Positions 37,348-46,589 of a stretch of 64,000 bases of DNA are shown here, in pieces. Location of the stretch: assembly GCF_007786445.1 (NCBI RefSeq), contig NZ_VNJI01000024.1, positions 36,801 to 100,800 of the forward strand, given 5' to 3'. Positions within the stretch are counted from its first letter, which is position 1, and each line of letters begins with the position of its first letter. This DNA comes from Paenibacillus cremeus (lineage in GTDB: Bacteria; Bacillota; Bacilli; Paenibacillales; NBRC-103111). The translations under genes and the position numbers were made by a program. The notes under the pieces were generated by a model. That model was not told where the DNA came from. It did no database searches and saw only the letters and a program-made list of their open reading frames with translations.

Positions 37348-38454
37348 ATGATAAACCCGCTAAGCGAAGAAACAGAGGCAAGAGCTGAACTTTCCAAGAG
37401 TCAATCAGGAATTATCGATTGTGATGTGCATGTATATCCGCGAAATGCCGAAGAAATCAAGCAATATTTGGCCCAACCGTGGAAACATCGCTTTCATATA
37501 CGGAAGAATCATTATTTTCAAAGCCCGGTGACGCCTCGCCGCACCGTCACTCCTGACGGAAGAAGCCCCGGGACGGAACCGGAATTCCTGCGCGAACAGC
37601 TGCTGCGGCCTCACGGTATCACTACTGCCATTTTACTGCCGCGTGCCGACGTTTCGGCGAACCACGATCCGGATTACGCTGCCGCTGTTGCGACCGCCTA
37701 CAACAAGTGGCTCTCCGACACATGGTTGAACGAATATAATGCGGATGGCGCTTTCAAAGGGTCGATTATGATCGCTCATCAGGATCCCCAATCTGCTGCA
37801 AAGGAAATCGAACGATGGGCCGGACATCCCCATTTCGTGCAGGTAGTAATCGATTCCGGCGCACGTGCTCCATTTGGCCAGCGCCACTATTACCCAATTT
37901 ATGACGCTTGCGCCCGTCATGGACTGCCTTTAGCCATTCATCCGGGAGCGGATGGAATCGGCATCAATATTCTGGCTTCGCAAGGATACCCCTCCCATTT
38001 TTTGGAGTACTATGCCGGTCTATCTTTCGCCATGCAGGTCCATTTGGTGAGCATGCTTACGGAAGGCGTGTTTGAGCGATTTCCAGATCTGAAAATCGTC
38101 ATTACGGAAGGCGGGGTTACCTGGATGCCGGCACTGATGTGGCGGCTCGATCAGGAATACAAGGGACTGCGCTCGGAAGTTCCATGGATGAAAAAGCTTC
38201 CGAGTGAATATTTACGTGATCACGTGAGAATGACTACGCAGCCGTTGGAGCGGCCACAGCGCAATGAAGAGCTTTTGGATGTGCTTTCCATGATGAATTA
38301 CGAAGAGATGCTTCTCTTTTCGAGCGACTACCCGGATGAACATTTCGCCTCACCCGACCAACTAGAATTTTTAACGCCTCGGGCCAGGAGCCGCATTTTA
38401 TCGGAAAATGCTAAACTATTGTACCATTTAAATATCAGTTCAAAAGGAGTATGA
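37348..38454 (+). CDS. ACMSD-like amidohydrolase (paralogue 2)
   Basis: 368-residue amidohydrolase_2 protein matching paralogue 1 along its length: IDCDVHVYPRNAEEIKQYL, LAIHPGADGIGINI, ITEGGVTWMPALMWRLDQEY and FSSDYPDEHFASP. Metal ligands are conserved in both. The start is ATG 37348 behind GAGAGGAG; GTG 37300 is in frame but adds 16 unconserved residues. It overlaps the Rieske gene by 4 bases. Two similar enzymes in one operon may act on successive or alternative substrates, or form a hetero-oligomer. Confidence 0.83.
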   Translation: MINPLSEETEARAELSKSQSGIIDCDVHVYPRNAEEIKQYLAQPWKHRFHIRKNHYFQSPVTPRRTVTPDGRSPGTEPEFLREQLLRPHGITTAILLPRADVSANHDPDYAAAVATAYNKWLSDTWLNEYNADGAFKGSIMIAHQDPQSAAKEIERWAGHPHFVQVVIDSGARAPFGQRHYYPIYDACARHGLPLAIHPGADGIGINILASQGYPSHFLEYYAGLSFAMQVHLVSMLTEGVFERFPDLKIVITEGGVTWMPALMWRLDQEYKGLRSEVPWMKKLPSEYLRDHVRMTTQPLERPQRNEELLDVLSMMNYEEMLLFSSDYPDEHFASPDQLEFLTPRARSRILSENAKLLYHLNISSKGV

Positions 38455-38870
38455 TGGAAATAATGGGAAAATGTATGGTATGTCCCGTTCGAGAGCTCCC
38501 GCCGGGAGGCCGGAAAATTGTTTCGATTGAAGGACGATCCATCGGAGTATTCAACATCAGGGGCCAGTTTTACGCGATACGAAATCGTTGTCCCCATCAG
38601 GGGGCGCAGTTGTGCGTAGGACATATTCAAGGCATTATGCTGCCTTCCGATCCGGGGGAATATCTTTACGGAAGGGACGGCGAAATTGTACGATGCCCGT
38701 GGCACGGCTGGGAATTTGATATTACCAACGGGAAGTCCGTGTTCGATCCGTTCAAATGTTTGGTGAAAACATACGAAGTGGAAGTCGTAGACCGGCCGGA
38801 GGAGGACAGCCCCAGTGTGGAAACTTACCAGGTTACCGAGGAAGCGGGCTGGATTGTCGTAACGGTATAA
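38451..38870 (+). CDS. Rieske [2Fe-2S] ferredoxin-like protein
   Basis: 139-residue single Rieske domain. Cluster ligands are in CPHQGAQLC and CPWHGWEFD (Cys-x-His and Cys-x2-His), with Gly-Trp after the second box as in dioxygenase ferredoxins. There is no oxygenase alpha subunit in the operon, so it would have to serve an enzyme encoded elsewhere, or the amidohydrolases may use it indirectly. The ATG overlaps the upstream stop (ATGATG after AAAGGAG). A 28-base gap leads to the regulator. Confidence 0.82.
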   Translation: MMEIMGKCMVCPVRELPPGGRKIVSIEGRSIGVFNIRGQFYAIRNRCPHQGAQLCVGHIQGIMLPSDPGEYLYGRDGEIVRCPWHGWEFDITNGKSVFDPFKCLVKTYEVEVVDRPEEDSPSVETYQVTEEAGWIVVTV

Positions 38871-38898
38871 CGTTATTCCGCTTGCAGGGAGGGCGCCG

Positions 38899-41226
38899 AT
38901 GTGGAATTGGATTTGTAAACTGTACTCGCCTAAGATCCGAAGAAGTTTCAGATTCCGGAAGAATCTACTCAATAGGTTGGTATGGTTGAGCTGTTTCTCG
39001 ATCTGCATCCCTGTAGTCATCACAGGCTTCGTATATTATCAATTATCCATGTCCAAAGCGGCACGGCAAGCGATAGATCAAAATCTGGCCAATCTAACAC
39101 AAGTCAAAGACCGGACGGAAGAGATCCTTCACAATGTAGAACAGGATTCGTTTCAGCTGGCGATGGATCCACAGATGAACGAAGCGTCCCTGAAGCCGGG
39201 ATATTCAACGGACTATTTAGTTCAAAACAAGCTTATCGATGTCATTACCAGGAAACGAAATATGAATCGTTTAATCGGGGACATTATGCTTTACCGATTT
39301 GGCGATGATTTTGTATTGTCCAGCGAATTTGGAAATGTGCTAAGAAAACGGAATAAAATGACAGATGATATCTTTAAAATTCCTATAGAAAGCAAGCGTG
39401 CGCAATGGACATGGCTCCCGTACGGGAAAGAGAAAGGATATCTTACATTTTGGCGGCAGCTAACTAATCCGAATGACGGCTCCAACTGGGGAATCTTGAT
39501 GTATCAAGTCAAAATCGACGTTCTGCAAAACGATTTGAAGGATATGTCGGGGACTGCCGCGTTGTATGTACGTGACACACAAGGCGAAATCTTATTCAGT
39601 TCACCGGGAGCTTCGCCAGCCCTCTTGGCTGACTCCCGAGTGAAAGATTTTCTCGGGAGCGAGGATTCTGCCAAAAACAGCTATATCCAAGACGAACGAG
39701 GGAATACCTATTTATACACGTATGTGAAGACAGCCCTTGGGAGAACGTATGTTTCGGTGATCCCGAGAGAATGGATTGCCCGCGAATTCATGTGGATTCA
39801 GTGGCTGGTGGCCCTGATCGTCATCCTCGTTGTAGGTTTGAGCATCGGAATCACCATGCTGCATTTGCGCCGAATCTACAATCCGATCGAGCAGCTGATC
39901 AAGTACGGGGAACAATTGAGTTTCGGAAACATGCGGGAAACGGTTGAAAACGAAGCTTCGTTTCTGAAAGAATGCATGGACCACCTTAAGGATGAAACGC
40001 ATAAAATCAACAGCTATGTATCACGAATTGAACCGACGATGCGTGAAAAATTTCTGCAGATGCTGCTGGAATGGAATCCGCTTATTCGCCATTCACTGAA
40101 TGAAGATTGCCTAACACATCGAATTCATTCGAGCGGAATCTATTCGGTTATGGTGGTTGATATTGAAAATTTACATAAAGAAGGCCGCTTTTTGAAAGAC
40201 GATGAGCCGATCGTCGCTTACTCTGCTGCAAATATGATGAACGAGCTCCTGCAAACGGGACAATTTCTGATCTCCGGATATATACTTAACAGTCACGACG
40301 GGAAAGCTACCGCTATTCTCTACCCAGGGAAAGAAATGTCGACGGATAACTTCTTGCATCAAATTCGACGCTATGCAATTGAAGTCCGGCATTCGATGAC
40401 GGAGATTATGAAAATCGAAGTTTCGGTTGGAATCGGAAAAGTATATACCCACATTGCCGATGCGTCCATTTCGTATCAGGAGGCGAAAAAAGCATTGCAG
40501 CAGCGCATTTATGGAAAAAACGAGGGTGTTTTTTTCGTTGGTGACGGCAATAAAATGCATAGAAACACCTCCCAGATATTTCCCCAATCGGTGGAAACTC
40601 GCATGATCCAAGCGCTCAGAGCCGGCGATGTAGGGAAGGCGCTAGAAGAGCTGCGACATTTTTCTGAATCCATCTGCACCTCTGAAGACCCGGGCTTTAT
40701 TTATCAATGCTATTTTGTATTGCTCGCCTCGTTACTGCTCGCTCTTAATTCGGAAGGCGGAAATATGTATCATGTGTTGAGCGAAAATGTTTTATTTGAA
40801 GAACTGCGGGAATGCCGTACTTCTATGGAAATACACGATTGGTTCACGGATCGGCTATTCGGCCTCTTTTTGAAAGTGTTACAAGAGGAGAACAAGGGAA
40901 AGGCCAAGTCAGCCGTCGAGCAAATTTGTGAATATATCCGCGGGCATGCGCTGGAGGGCGTGTCGCTGGTGCAATGCTCCGAGCTTGTGGGAATGAATCC
41001 CTCTTATTTCAGTTCCTTGTTCAAGAAAGAAACGGGGATAAACTTTGTTGAATTTACTATTCAGTGCAAGCTTGAACAATCGAAATCCATGCTTGTGAAA
41101 ACGGATATGAGTATTCGCGAAATTGCTTCCGCGGTCGGTTTTTCCGATCGGCACTTCATTCGCATTTTTCAAAAATACAACAACACGACACCCAATCAAT
41201 TCCGCGTCATGTATCGTAAAACTTAG
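38899..41226 (+). CDS. Membrane-anchored AraC-family regulator (YesN-like, two TM)
   Basis: 775-residue transcriptional regulator. TM1 (SCFSICIPVVITGFVYY) is near residue 40, an extracellular sensor part covers about 60-290, and TM2 (LVALIVILVVGLSIGITM) is near 305. A cytoplasmic stretch follows, and the AraC helix-turn-helix pair is at the C-terminus (LVQCSELVGMNPSYFSSLFK and IREIASAVGFSDRHFIRIFQ). Such proteins sit beside LplABC-type importers and control them in response to extracellular ligand. It is last in the same strand run, so the operon is probably autoregulated with it. Confidence 0.85.
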   Translation: MWNWICKLYSPKIRRSFRFRKNLLNRLVWLSCFSICIPVVITGFVYYQLSMSKAARQAIDQNLANLTQVKDRTEEILHNVEQDSFQLAMDPQMNEASLKPGYSTDYLVQNKLIDVITRKRNMNRLIGDIMLYRFGDDFVLSSEFGNVLRKRNKMTDDIFKIPIESKRAQWTWLPYGKEKGYLTFWRQLTNPNDGSNWGILMYQVKIDVLQNDLKDMSGTAALYVRDTQGEILFSSPGASPALLADSRVKDFLGSEDSAKNSYIQDERGNTYLYTYVKTALGRTYVSVIPREWIAREFMWIQWLVALIVILVVGLSIGITMLHLRRIYNPIEQLIKYGEQLSFGNMRETVENEASFLKECMDHLKDETHKINSYVSRIEPTMREKFLQMLLEWNPLIRHSLNEDCLTHRIHSSGIYSVMVVDIENLHKEGRFLKDDEPIVAYSAANMMNELLQTGQFLISGYILNSHDGKATAILYPGKEMSTDNFLHQIRRYAIEVRHSMTEIMKIEVSVGIGKVYTHIADASISYQEAKKALQQRIYGKNEGVFFVGDGNKMHRNTSQIFPQSVETRMIQALRAGDVGKALEELRHFSESICTSEDPGFIYQCYFVLLASLLLALNSEGGNMYHVLSENVLFEELRECRTSMEIHDWFTDRLFGLFLKVLQEENKGKAKSAVEQICEYIRGHALEGVSLVQCSELVGMNPSYFSSLFKKETGINFVEFTIQCKLEQSKSMLVKTDMSIREIASAVGFSDRHFIRIFQKYNNTTPNQFRVMYRKT

Positions 41227-41437
41227 CTACAGTGTTAAGAGGCTTAGCCTTCTTTTTCACACTTTCCCACCGGGAAGTGGGTCTATATCATTACAAAAAG
41301 GAGCCACGCTTCTCCGACGTGAACCGCTTTCCCGGGGCACGTATGGGTGCCCTGAATTTTATTTAGCCGGTTATGTGTCGCGGAATAGTTTCTGCCTAGG
41401 GGAACCGGATACGTCTTGACGAGTTGAGAATCACTGA

Positions 41438-41470
41438 AACGATCCCAAGAAGATTAGGGTCGTTTTTTTG
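41438..41470 (+). terminator. Rho-independent terminator
   Basis: ACGATCCC, loop, AGGGTCGT followed by seven T, with one bulged base. It ends the amidohydrolase/ABC/regulator unit. A weaker hairpin with T-run lies at 41234-41260. Bases 41270-41437 hold nothing I can name. Confidence 0.65.
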
Positions 41471-41573
41471 CATAGATTTTTGCGATGAAATTCCTAGTCC
41501 GATTCAAAAGATCATTTTTTCAAGCACCAGTGGCATATCTTAGTAGTAGCAGTATCAAACGGAGGGAAGTTAG

Positions 41574-41810
41574 TTGAAAGGACAATTTAATAAACCACCA
41601 GTTCAATAACAAGAGACATTTGTTTGGCTATGTGTAAAAGAAGGATGCAAGGGTTGGGTCCGTGAAGACTTTTCGTTCAATAAAGTTCCCACTTGTGCAT
41701 TATGCGAATCAGAGATGGTTCGCAGAACAAAAATTCTTCCTATTCTAAGCATTGAAAAGGAATTAAATCTGGATACAACTATGAGAAAACGCCGTCGCGG
41801 TATCGTGTGA
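41574..41810 (+). pseudogene. YdjO-like zinc-ribbon gene with an in-frame stop
   Basis: TTG 41574 after GGAGGG opens a 78-codon frame broken only by TAA at 41607. After the stop it reads ETFVWLCVKEGCKGWVREDF, then PTCALCESEM and four-cysteine ribbon spacing as in cold-inducible YdjO proteins of Bacillales. No start codon lies between the stop and the conserved part. A one-base change (for example C or G for the T) would restore an ordinary YdjO-length protein. Mutation or read error explains it best. Confidence 0.55.
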
Positions 41811-41870
41811 AAGATTTACATATCGTTAAAGTTTGGAAACTATAAATGACTTATTCTCACAGTTTTCTAT

Positions 41871-41901
41871 AAAAACATCGCACAATCGTAGCGATGTTTT
41901 T
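41871..41901 (+). terminator. Rho-independent terminator
   Basis: AAAAACATCGC, loop ACAATCGTA, GCGATGTTTTT. It follows the YdjO-like remnant. The rest of the gap to 42132 is AT-rich and probably holds the promoter of the next gene. Confidence 0.7.
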
Positions 41902-42132
41902 AATTTGCTAAAGGAGAAAATCGGGAATGTCCTACTAAGTTAAGACAATGAGAGTGGGGATGGAAATCAATAATTTTATATTACTCTCCATCCGTAAAAG
42001 CTGAATGATTCAATAAAAATAATTTAAGACTTCATAGCAATTTTTTCCTATATAATATTCAAGATGTACATTATATTTTGCCTATAATTCGATTTGCATT
42101 ATATCAATATATCCAGAGGATGAGGACTGACT

Positions 42133-42828
42133 ATGGGATTTTTAAAAGATTTGGGGAAATTCGCTGGCGAAGTTACAGGAAAAGTAATTGGTGGCAGCGT
42201 ACGTGTCGTTGGTGAATTAACGGGAAGTGACTATATTAAAGAGATCGGGGACGGTGTCGAGAACGCGACAATCCGAACCGGAGAAACCTTGGGTAATGCT
42301 GCATCTGGAATATGGGATGTCGGTGCTGGGATTATTACGCAAGACGAAAAACAATTGGAAGCTGGTTTCAGCGATGTCGGGCAAGCTGTCGGGTCTACGA
42401 TAATGGGGGTTGGACAGGGAATCGGTTATGTTTATGAGAATGGCAAAGATGTAGTTAGTGGTTTAAAAGACGGAGATGGCGAACTTCTGAAGCAAGGAGC
42501 AAAAAACTTAGTAAAAGTGGCTGCCGTCGGCGTTCTGGCTATTGGAATCGTAGATGTTGTTGACGGTGTAGATGGTATTGCCGAAGCAGCCGATTTGGAT
42601 AGTGCTCATGATACACCGATCGATGCTAATCATGCTCTGGGAAGCCACACGGATGCTCTAACCGATACGCCATCAGACCGTACGGTTGAAAACCCTAATA
42701 CCCATCATGTGGATCCATATTTGAGACATAATGCAGATGGTAGCACAACCTGGGTAGATGGTGATGGGGATTCGAGCGTCAATAGTTATGGAGGATGGAC
42801 TCAAACGAATCCAGACTATAAAGGGTAA
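42133..42828 (+). CDS. Glycine-rich amphipathic protein of unknown function
   Basis: 231 residues. The first 130 are a series of amphipathic, Gly/Val-rich units (GEVTGKVIGGSVRVVGELTG, then GNAASGIWDVGAGI). A hydrophobic run (VAAVGVLAIGIVDVVDGVDG) follows. The tail is Asp/His/Thr-rich and ends HHVDPYLRHNADGSTTWVDG, a motif seen in several Bacillales surface or stress proteins. No signal peptide. AGAGGATGAGG precedes the ATG. Function not known. Confidence 0.65.
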   Translation: MGFLKDLGKFAGEVTGKVIGGSVRVVGELTGSDYIKEIGDGVENATIRTGETLGNAASGIWDVGAGIITQDEKQLEAGFSDVGQAVGSTIMGVGQGIGYVYENGKDVVSGLKDGDGELLKQGAKNLVKVAAVGVLAIGIVDVVDGVDGIAEAADLDSAHDTPIDANHALGSHTDALTDTPSDRTVENPNTHHVDPYLRHNADGSTTWVDGDGDSSVNSYGGWTQTNPDYKG

Positions 42829-42952
42829 TGAACGGGGAGCACATTTGCTTTTTCCGTTTAAGTTCTCGATTAACCCAACATAAGAATGTGGAATATCATC
42901 TGTAACTCTATTACGGCTCTTAAAAAACCTGTGTGAGCGCGTTTATGCAGCC

Positions 42953-43160
42953 GTGCAACAGCAGCCTAATACGCAGGTTATCAACGCGTGTGTCAAATCA
43001 AATGGCAAGGTCGAAATAGCTGCACCGGGAAACACCTGTGATAAAAATGATCAGAATTGGAATATTGCCGGTCCAAAGGGCGCAAAGGCGAAAAGGGCGA
43101 TTCAGGACAGCCAGGTATTGCAGGAGACCTATAACTTTCAACAAAATATAGTGTTTTGTA
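42953..43160 (+). pseudogene. Collagen-like protein fragment
   Basis: Reads TQVINACVKSNGKVEIAAPG, NTCDKNDQNWNIAGPKG, which matches the neck before the Gly-X-Y tract of Bacillales collagen-like exosporium proteins. The frame then loses the Gly periodicity; adding one base after GPKG gives KGEKGDSGQPGIAGDL and a stop near 43132. There is no convincing start. Interpreted as a remnant with a one-base indel. Confidence 0.45.
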
Positions 43161-43192
43161 TAATGATTGAAAGATTTCGGTGGCCAATATAA

Positions 43193-43616
43193 TGGGCTCG
43201 ATCCAGGGGTTAATGGCGTCGAAACGGACCTTCACTACACCAAAGACGATATAATCTTTCTAATGCATGATGATAAACGGTGATTCAATAGGTTCTAAAT
43301 GTCTAGATACAGACCTTGAGGCAGGCAGGGTCTCATCAATCGATTTCTCATAAGTATACATAATATATTTTATGTAATCTTAATCATCTAGTAACGCCGG
43401 ATGATGTGGGGGAGGTCCTCAAACCTGAAGGTTTTACGATTATCAACGATAAGGTGCATCGCCAAAACGTCGCATCTAATATGACATTGAGGCTGGGTAC
43501 CTCGTTTCGCCACTCGAATAGTTCCTCTGAGAAGACTAAAAGACCCGGACCTGCGCAAATAGGATCCGGGCCGCATCAATAGTCGCCCTTCAAGGGGGCT
43601 AGCTCGTTATGGGAGA
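43193..43616. other. Intergenic stretch, possible coding remnant
   Basis: A 58-codon open frame from GTG 43406 to 43582 (VGEVLKPEGFTIINDKVHRQ at its start) looks protein-like but lacks a ribosome site and a known family. Otherwise nothing recognised. Confidence 0.3.
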
Positions 43617-43617
43617 G

Positions 43618-43655
43618 TAGACCGTCACTTTGCGATTGGTGCGGTCTATTTCTTT
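43618..43655 (+). terminator. Terminator-like hairpin
   Basis: TAGACCGTCAC, loop, GGTGCGGTCTA followed by TTTCTTTT, with one bulge on each side. It lies beyond the 3' end of the minus-strand metallohydrolase. Confidence 0.55.
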
Positions 43656-43716
43656 TAAGACCGACAAATTACTTGGCATCACCTATAAAAGTGTAATACG
43701 TTTTTTAACGATATGG

Positions 43717-44799
43717 TTATATATTGATAAATTCTCCGTTTAACACAACGCCAACCGGCACAATCTTTTTATCATACTTCCTAGTTTGACCCTCACAATC
43801 ATAGTAATTATCCGGCTCATTCACAATGCGGAAGATGGTTGCGTTTTTAACCTCTGATAAATCACACCAATCATCGAGCCGCAATATTTCGGCAGGTAAC
43901 TTAGTTATCCCATAAACAATATCTTCAAGAGGAATGGATAGCCCCAGCATTTTCGTCAACGTTGTAGCCATATCAAAAGCGTATTTTTTACGCGAAAGAG
44001 CATGGAGGTCAGTGCTAATGGAAAATTTGGGCAACCCTTGCTTGATCGCCTTTTCGCAGACTTCAAAAGAAAAACTAGCACTGCCATGCCCAACATCCAG
44101 GATAACACCACGATCAATGAGTTTTTTCATAGCTGTAGACGGTGTTCCATCCGCATTCCAAGCATCCCCACCACGCCCGTTAAAGCAATGCGTCACGATG
44201 TCACCGTTCCTAAAAAAGGGTTCCATATCGGATAAATGGGGAGGAGTTCCACCGATATGTACCATAAGTGGTAGCTGGGTAAGTCTTGCCACCTCACTAG
44301 CAAGTCTAAGTGGCTCGATACCTTCGTGTCGAATGACCTCGCTACCGATACGCACCTTTACTCCGCTAATAATGTCGCGGTTCTCGTTAATTGTACTAAC
44401 TGTTTGCCCAACATTTAAGTATTCCATAGCGTTGTACTCATGATGATAGATAACCCCTATGGGGCTTATACATATAAACAATTTAAAATTTGTCTTAATA
44501 GTCGGCTCTACATATTTTCGAAAACCCTTAATCGTGTAGTCACCGACCGTCCCGGCATCAACAATCATACACACACCTGATTTAAAACCGATTTCATCGG
44601 CATTAGTACCAAAAAGACCAAAACCTTCGTTAAAATGCGCATGAAGATCAATCCAGCCAGGGGTCATATACAGCTCAGATTCAAAGTCGTTGGAAAAATT
44701 CTTTTCTACTATGTATTTTTCACCAACTTTTTTAATTACCGCAGGAAAAAAACTGTTAGTTACTGCGTCATAAGCTTTAACTGACAATGGATTAAGCAT
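43717..44799 (-). CDS. Amidohydrolase/deacetylase-family metallohydrolase
   Basis: 360-residue binuclear-metal hydrolase of the subtype III amidohydrolase branch annotated as deacetylase family (relatives: Enterococcus EF0837 and Agrobacterium Atu3266, the latter an N-acetyl/acetyl ester hydrolase). Ligands: WIDLHAHF (HxH), a Lys in SGVKVRIG, MVHIGG (His), VTHCFNG (His) and STDLHALS (Asp). It is intact and of normal length. A ribosome site (GAGGAGAG) precedes the ATG at 44799. Transcribed alone. Confidence 0.82.
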   Translation of the reverse strand: MLNPLSVKAYDAVTNSFFPAVIKKVGEKYIVEKNFSNDFESELYMTPGWIDLHAHFNEGFGLFGTNADEIGFKSGVCMIVDAGTVGDYTIKGFRKYVEPTIKTNFKLFICISPIGVIYHHEYNAMEYLNVGQTVSTINENRDIISGVKVRIGSEVIRHEGIEPLRLASEVARLTQLPLMVHIGGTPPHLSDMEPFFRNGDIVTHCFNGRGGDAWNADGTPSTAMKKLIDRGVILDVGHGSASFSFEVCEKAIKQGLPKFSISTDLHALSRKKYAFDMATTLTKMLGLSIPLEDIVYGITKLPAEILRLDDWCDLSEVKNATIFRIVNEPDNYYDCEGQTRKYDKKIVPVGVVLNGEFINI

Positions 44800-45125
44800 A
44801 CTACGCTCTCCTCATTTCATTGTTTTGTCATTCATTCTTGCGATCTATTAATAAATATGAGCATCGGTAATATTGAGAACCCTCTTGGCAACAAGATCCG
44901 CTTAAGTGCTTTTCATACTTTAATCTACATAGTAAGTTTCCTGCCCAATATGAAATCCTAATGAAAGCAATACCTTTACTATTTAAATAACGAGCAGGAG
45001 AATAACCGACAACCCATATTATCCCATTTTTTTAATGCAACTTCGATATATCGGGTGTATCATTAAAGTAATGGGGTTCATCACGGTTCCCTCCTAAATC
45101 CATGAAAATAAGGAGCTATGCCGGT
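44800..45125. other. Divergent intergenic region
   Basis: AT-rich sequence between the minus-strand metallohydrolase and the next small gene; it must hold the promoter of the former. No other motif recognised. Confidence 0.4.
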
Positions 45126-45374
45126 ATGAGTATGACTCTAAAAAACATATCGATTTGGAGTTATCGGGCTTGGAGAAGGACGGAGCATCATATCTGCAGC
45201 GATCCAAAAGCAACCGTTGGAGTTGTTAACGTATGCGATATTAGTGAAGAGGTGTGCAAAATCTGTGCCGCCGAATTCTGTCTTTCACGCTATACAGTGC
45301 ATCAAACAAGCTCTCGATGCCCTGTCAAGCAACCTAAAAAAGGAGTTAGAATAAAGTTATGGCCAAACCATTGA
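45126..45374 (+). CDS. Small cysteine-rich hypothetical protein
   Basis: 82 residues from ATG 45126, 10 bases after AAGGAG. Cysteines at CSDP, NVCD, VCKICAAEFC and SRCP could bind a metal. Family not recognised. Its last 16 bases overlap the next gene in another frame. Could be a remnant. Confidence 0.35.
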   Translation: MSMTLKNISIWSYRAWRRTEHHICSDPKATVGVVNVCDISEEVCKICAAEFCLSRYTVHQTSSRCPVKQPKKGVRIKLWPNH

Positions 45375-45556
45375 GAACTGATGCTGACTTATTTGCAGCA
45401 GCGTTGTTCCAGATGCAAGTCAGTGTAATACAACGCACTGCAGATGACATCTATGTTGAAGAAGATAAAGGAATTATTGAAAAAATTACTCCGATATCTG
45501 TTAAACTCAACGGAACTTACTTCGTTCGTAGCGAGAGCGAGTTTTATGTCAAATGA
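45359..45556 (+). CDS. Small conserved-looking hypothetical protein
   Basis: 65 residues beginning MAKPLRTDADLFAAALFQMQ and ending NGTYFVRSESEFYVK, a compact alpha-beta pattern that looks like a genuine complete protein. GGAG lies about 15 bases before the ATG. Function unknown. Similar short proteins occur in Paenibacillus, as I recall. Confidence 0.5.
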   Translation: MAKPLRTDADLFAAALFQMQVSVIQRTADDIYVEEDKGIIEKITPISVKLNGTYFVRSESEFYVK

Positions 45557-45763
45557 GCACATAGCTCATATATATTGGGACATGATGGAAGCAGGGGAGT
45601 GTTTTGCTCGATAGTGCTCATTAATCTACTACGTAAAAATGATTCTTATGAAATAAATTACTTAGTTTATCAGTGTTTTCGTTGGTAATAATATGGTAGT
45701 AGTCAATGCATAAAGACTAAGCGAGGCCCGGCTTATGCCAAGCAGAAGGAGGATATAAATATC

Positions 45764-46480
45764 GTGACAGTCCATATCGAGGCTCAACTAGGAGATATCG
45801 CTGAAAAGGTGCTGCTGCCTGGCGACCCGTTGCGCGCCAAGTACATCGCCGAAACATTCCTGGAGGATGCAGTCTGTTACAATAATGTACGTGGGATGCT
45901 TGGATTTACGGGAACTTATTACGGACATAGAGTATCCGTGCAGGGAACGGGGATGGGGATGCCTTCGGCAAGTATTTATATTCACGAGCTCATAAACAAC
46001 TTTGGTGTAAAGAAATTAATCCGGATCGGGACCTGCGGGGCCATACGAACGGATGTGAATATACGGGATGTGATTGTCGCCCAAGCCGCATGCACAGACT
46101 CAGGCATCAACCGAAACACGTTTCCGGGAATTGATTATGCACCCATCGGCAGCTTTTCTATGATCCAACAAGCCTATCATTTGGCGAAATCTACGAACCT
46201 TACTTTGAAAGTGGGGAACGTCTACTCCGCAGATCTATTCTATTCGGACAATGATTCGTTACCGAAGCTTGCTCGGTACGGTGTACTGGCGGTCGAGATG
46301 GAAACAGCTGCTTTGTATACGCTCGCAGCTAAGTTCGAGGTTGAGGCTTTGTCACTTCTAACGGTGAGCGATCATGTATTGACGGGGGAACAGACGTCGC
46401 CTCAGGAGAGACAAACCACGTTTAACGAAATGATTCAATTAGCTCTGGAAACAGCGACTCACGAATTTACCCTGCCTTGA
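45764..46480 (+). CDS. deoD: Purine-nucleoside phosphorylase, DeoD type
   Basis: 238-residue hexameric-type enzyme that cleaves purine (deoxy)nucleosides with phosphate to base and (deoxy)ribose-1-phosphate. Family signatures present: [18 protein letters not shown] near the start, [35 protein letters not shown] and the base-binding SDHVLTGE. The start is GTG 45764 after AGAAGGAGG. Complete. A terminator overlaps its stop codon. No other deo genes adjoin. Confidence 0.93.
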   Translation: MTVHIEAQLGDIAEKVLLPGDPLRAKYIAETFLEDAVCYNNVRGMLGFTGTYYGHRVSVQGTGMGMPSASIYIHELINNFGVKKLIRIGTCGAIRTDVNIRDVIVAQAACTDSGINRNTFPGIDYAPIGSFSMIQQAYHLAKSTNLTLKVGNVYSADLFYSDNDSLPKLARYGVLAVEMETAALYTLAAKFEVEALSLLTVSDHVLTGEQTSPQERQTTFNEMIQLALETATHEFTLP

Positions 46481-46503
46481 TCTTCAGTGATCAAGGTTTT
46501 TTT
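46475..46503 (+). terminator. Rho-independent terminator of deoD
   Basis: CCTTGATC, loop TTCAGT, GATCAAGG and a T-run. The left arm includes the deoD stop codon. Confidence 0.8.
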
Positions 46504-46589
46504 GTTTAAAGCTTAAAATTATTTATTACCACGGCTATTATTAATCTGATGCATTTGATACAGTACCATCAAAAAGATGTGGAGGTACC

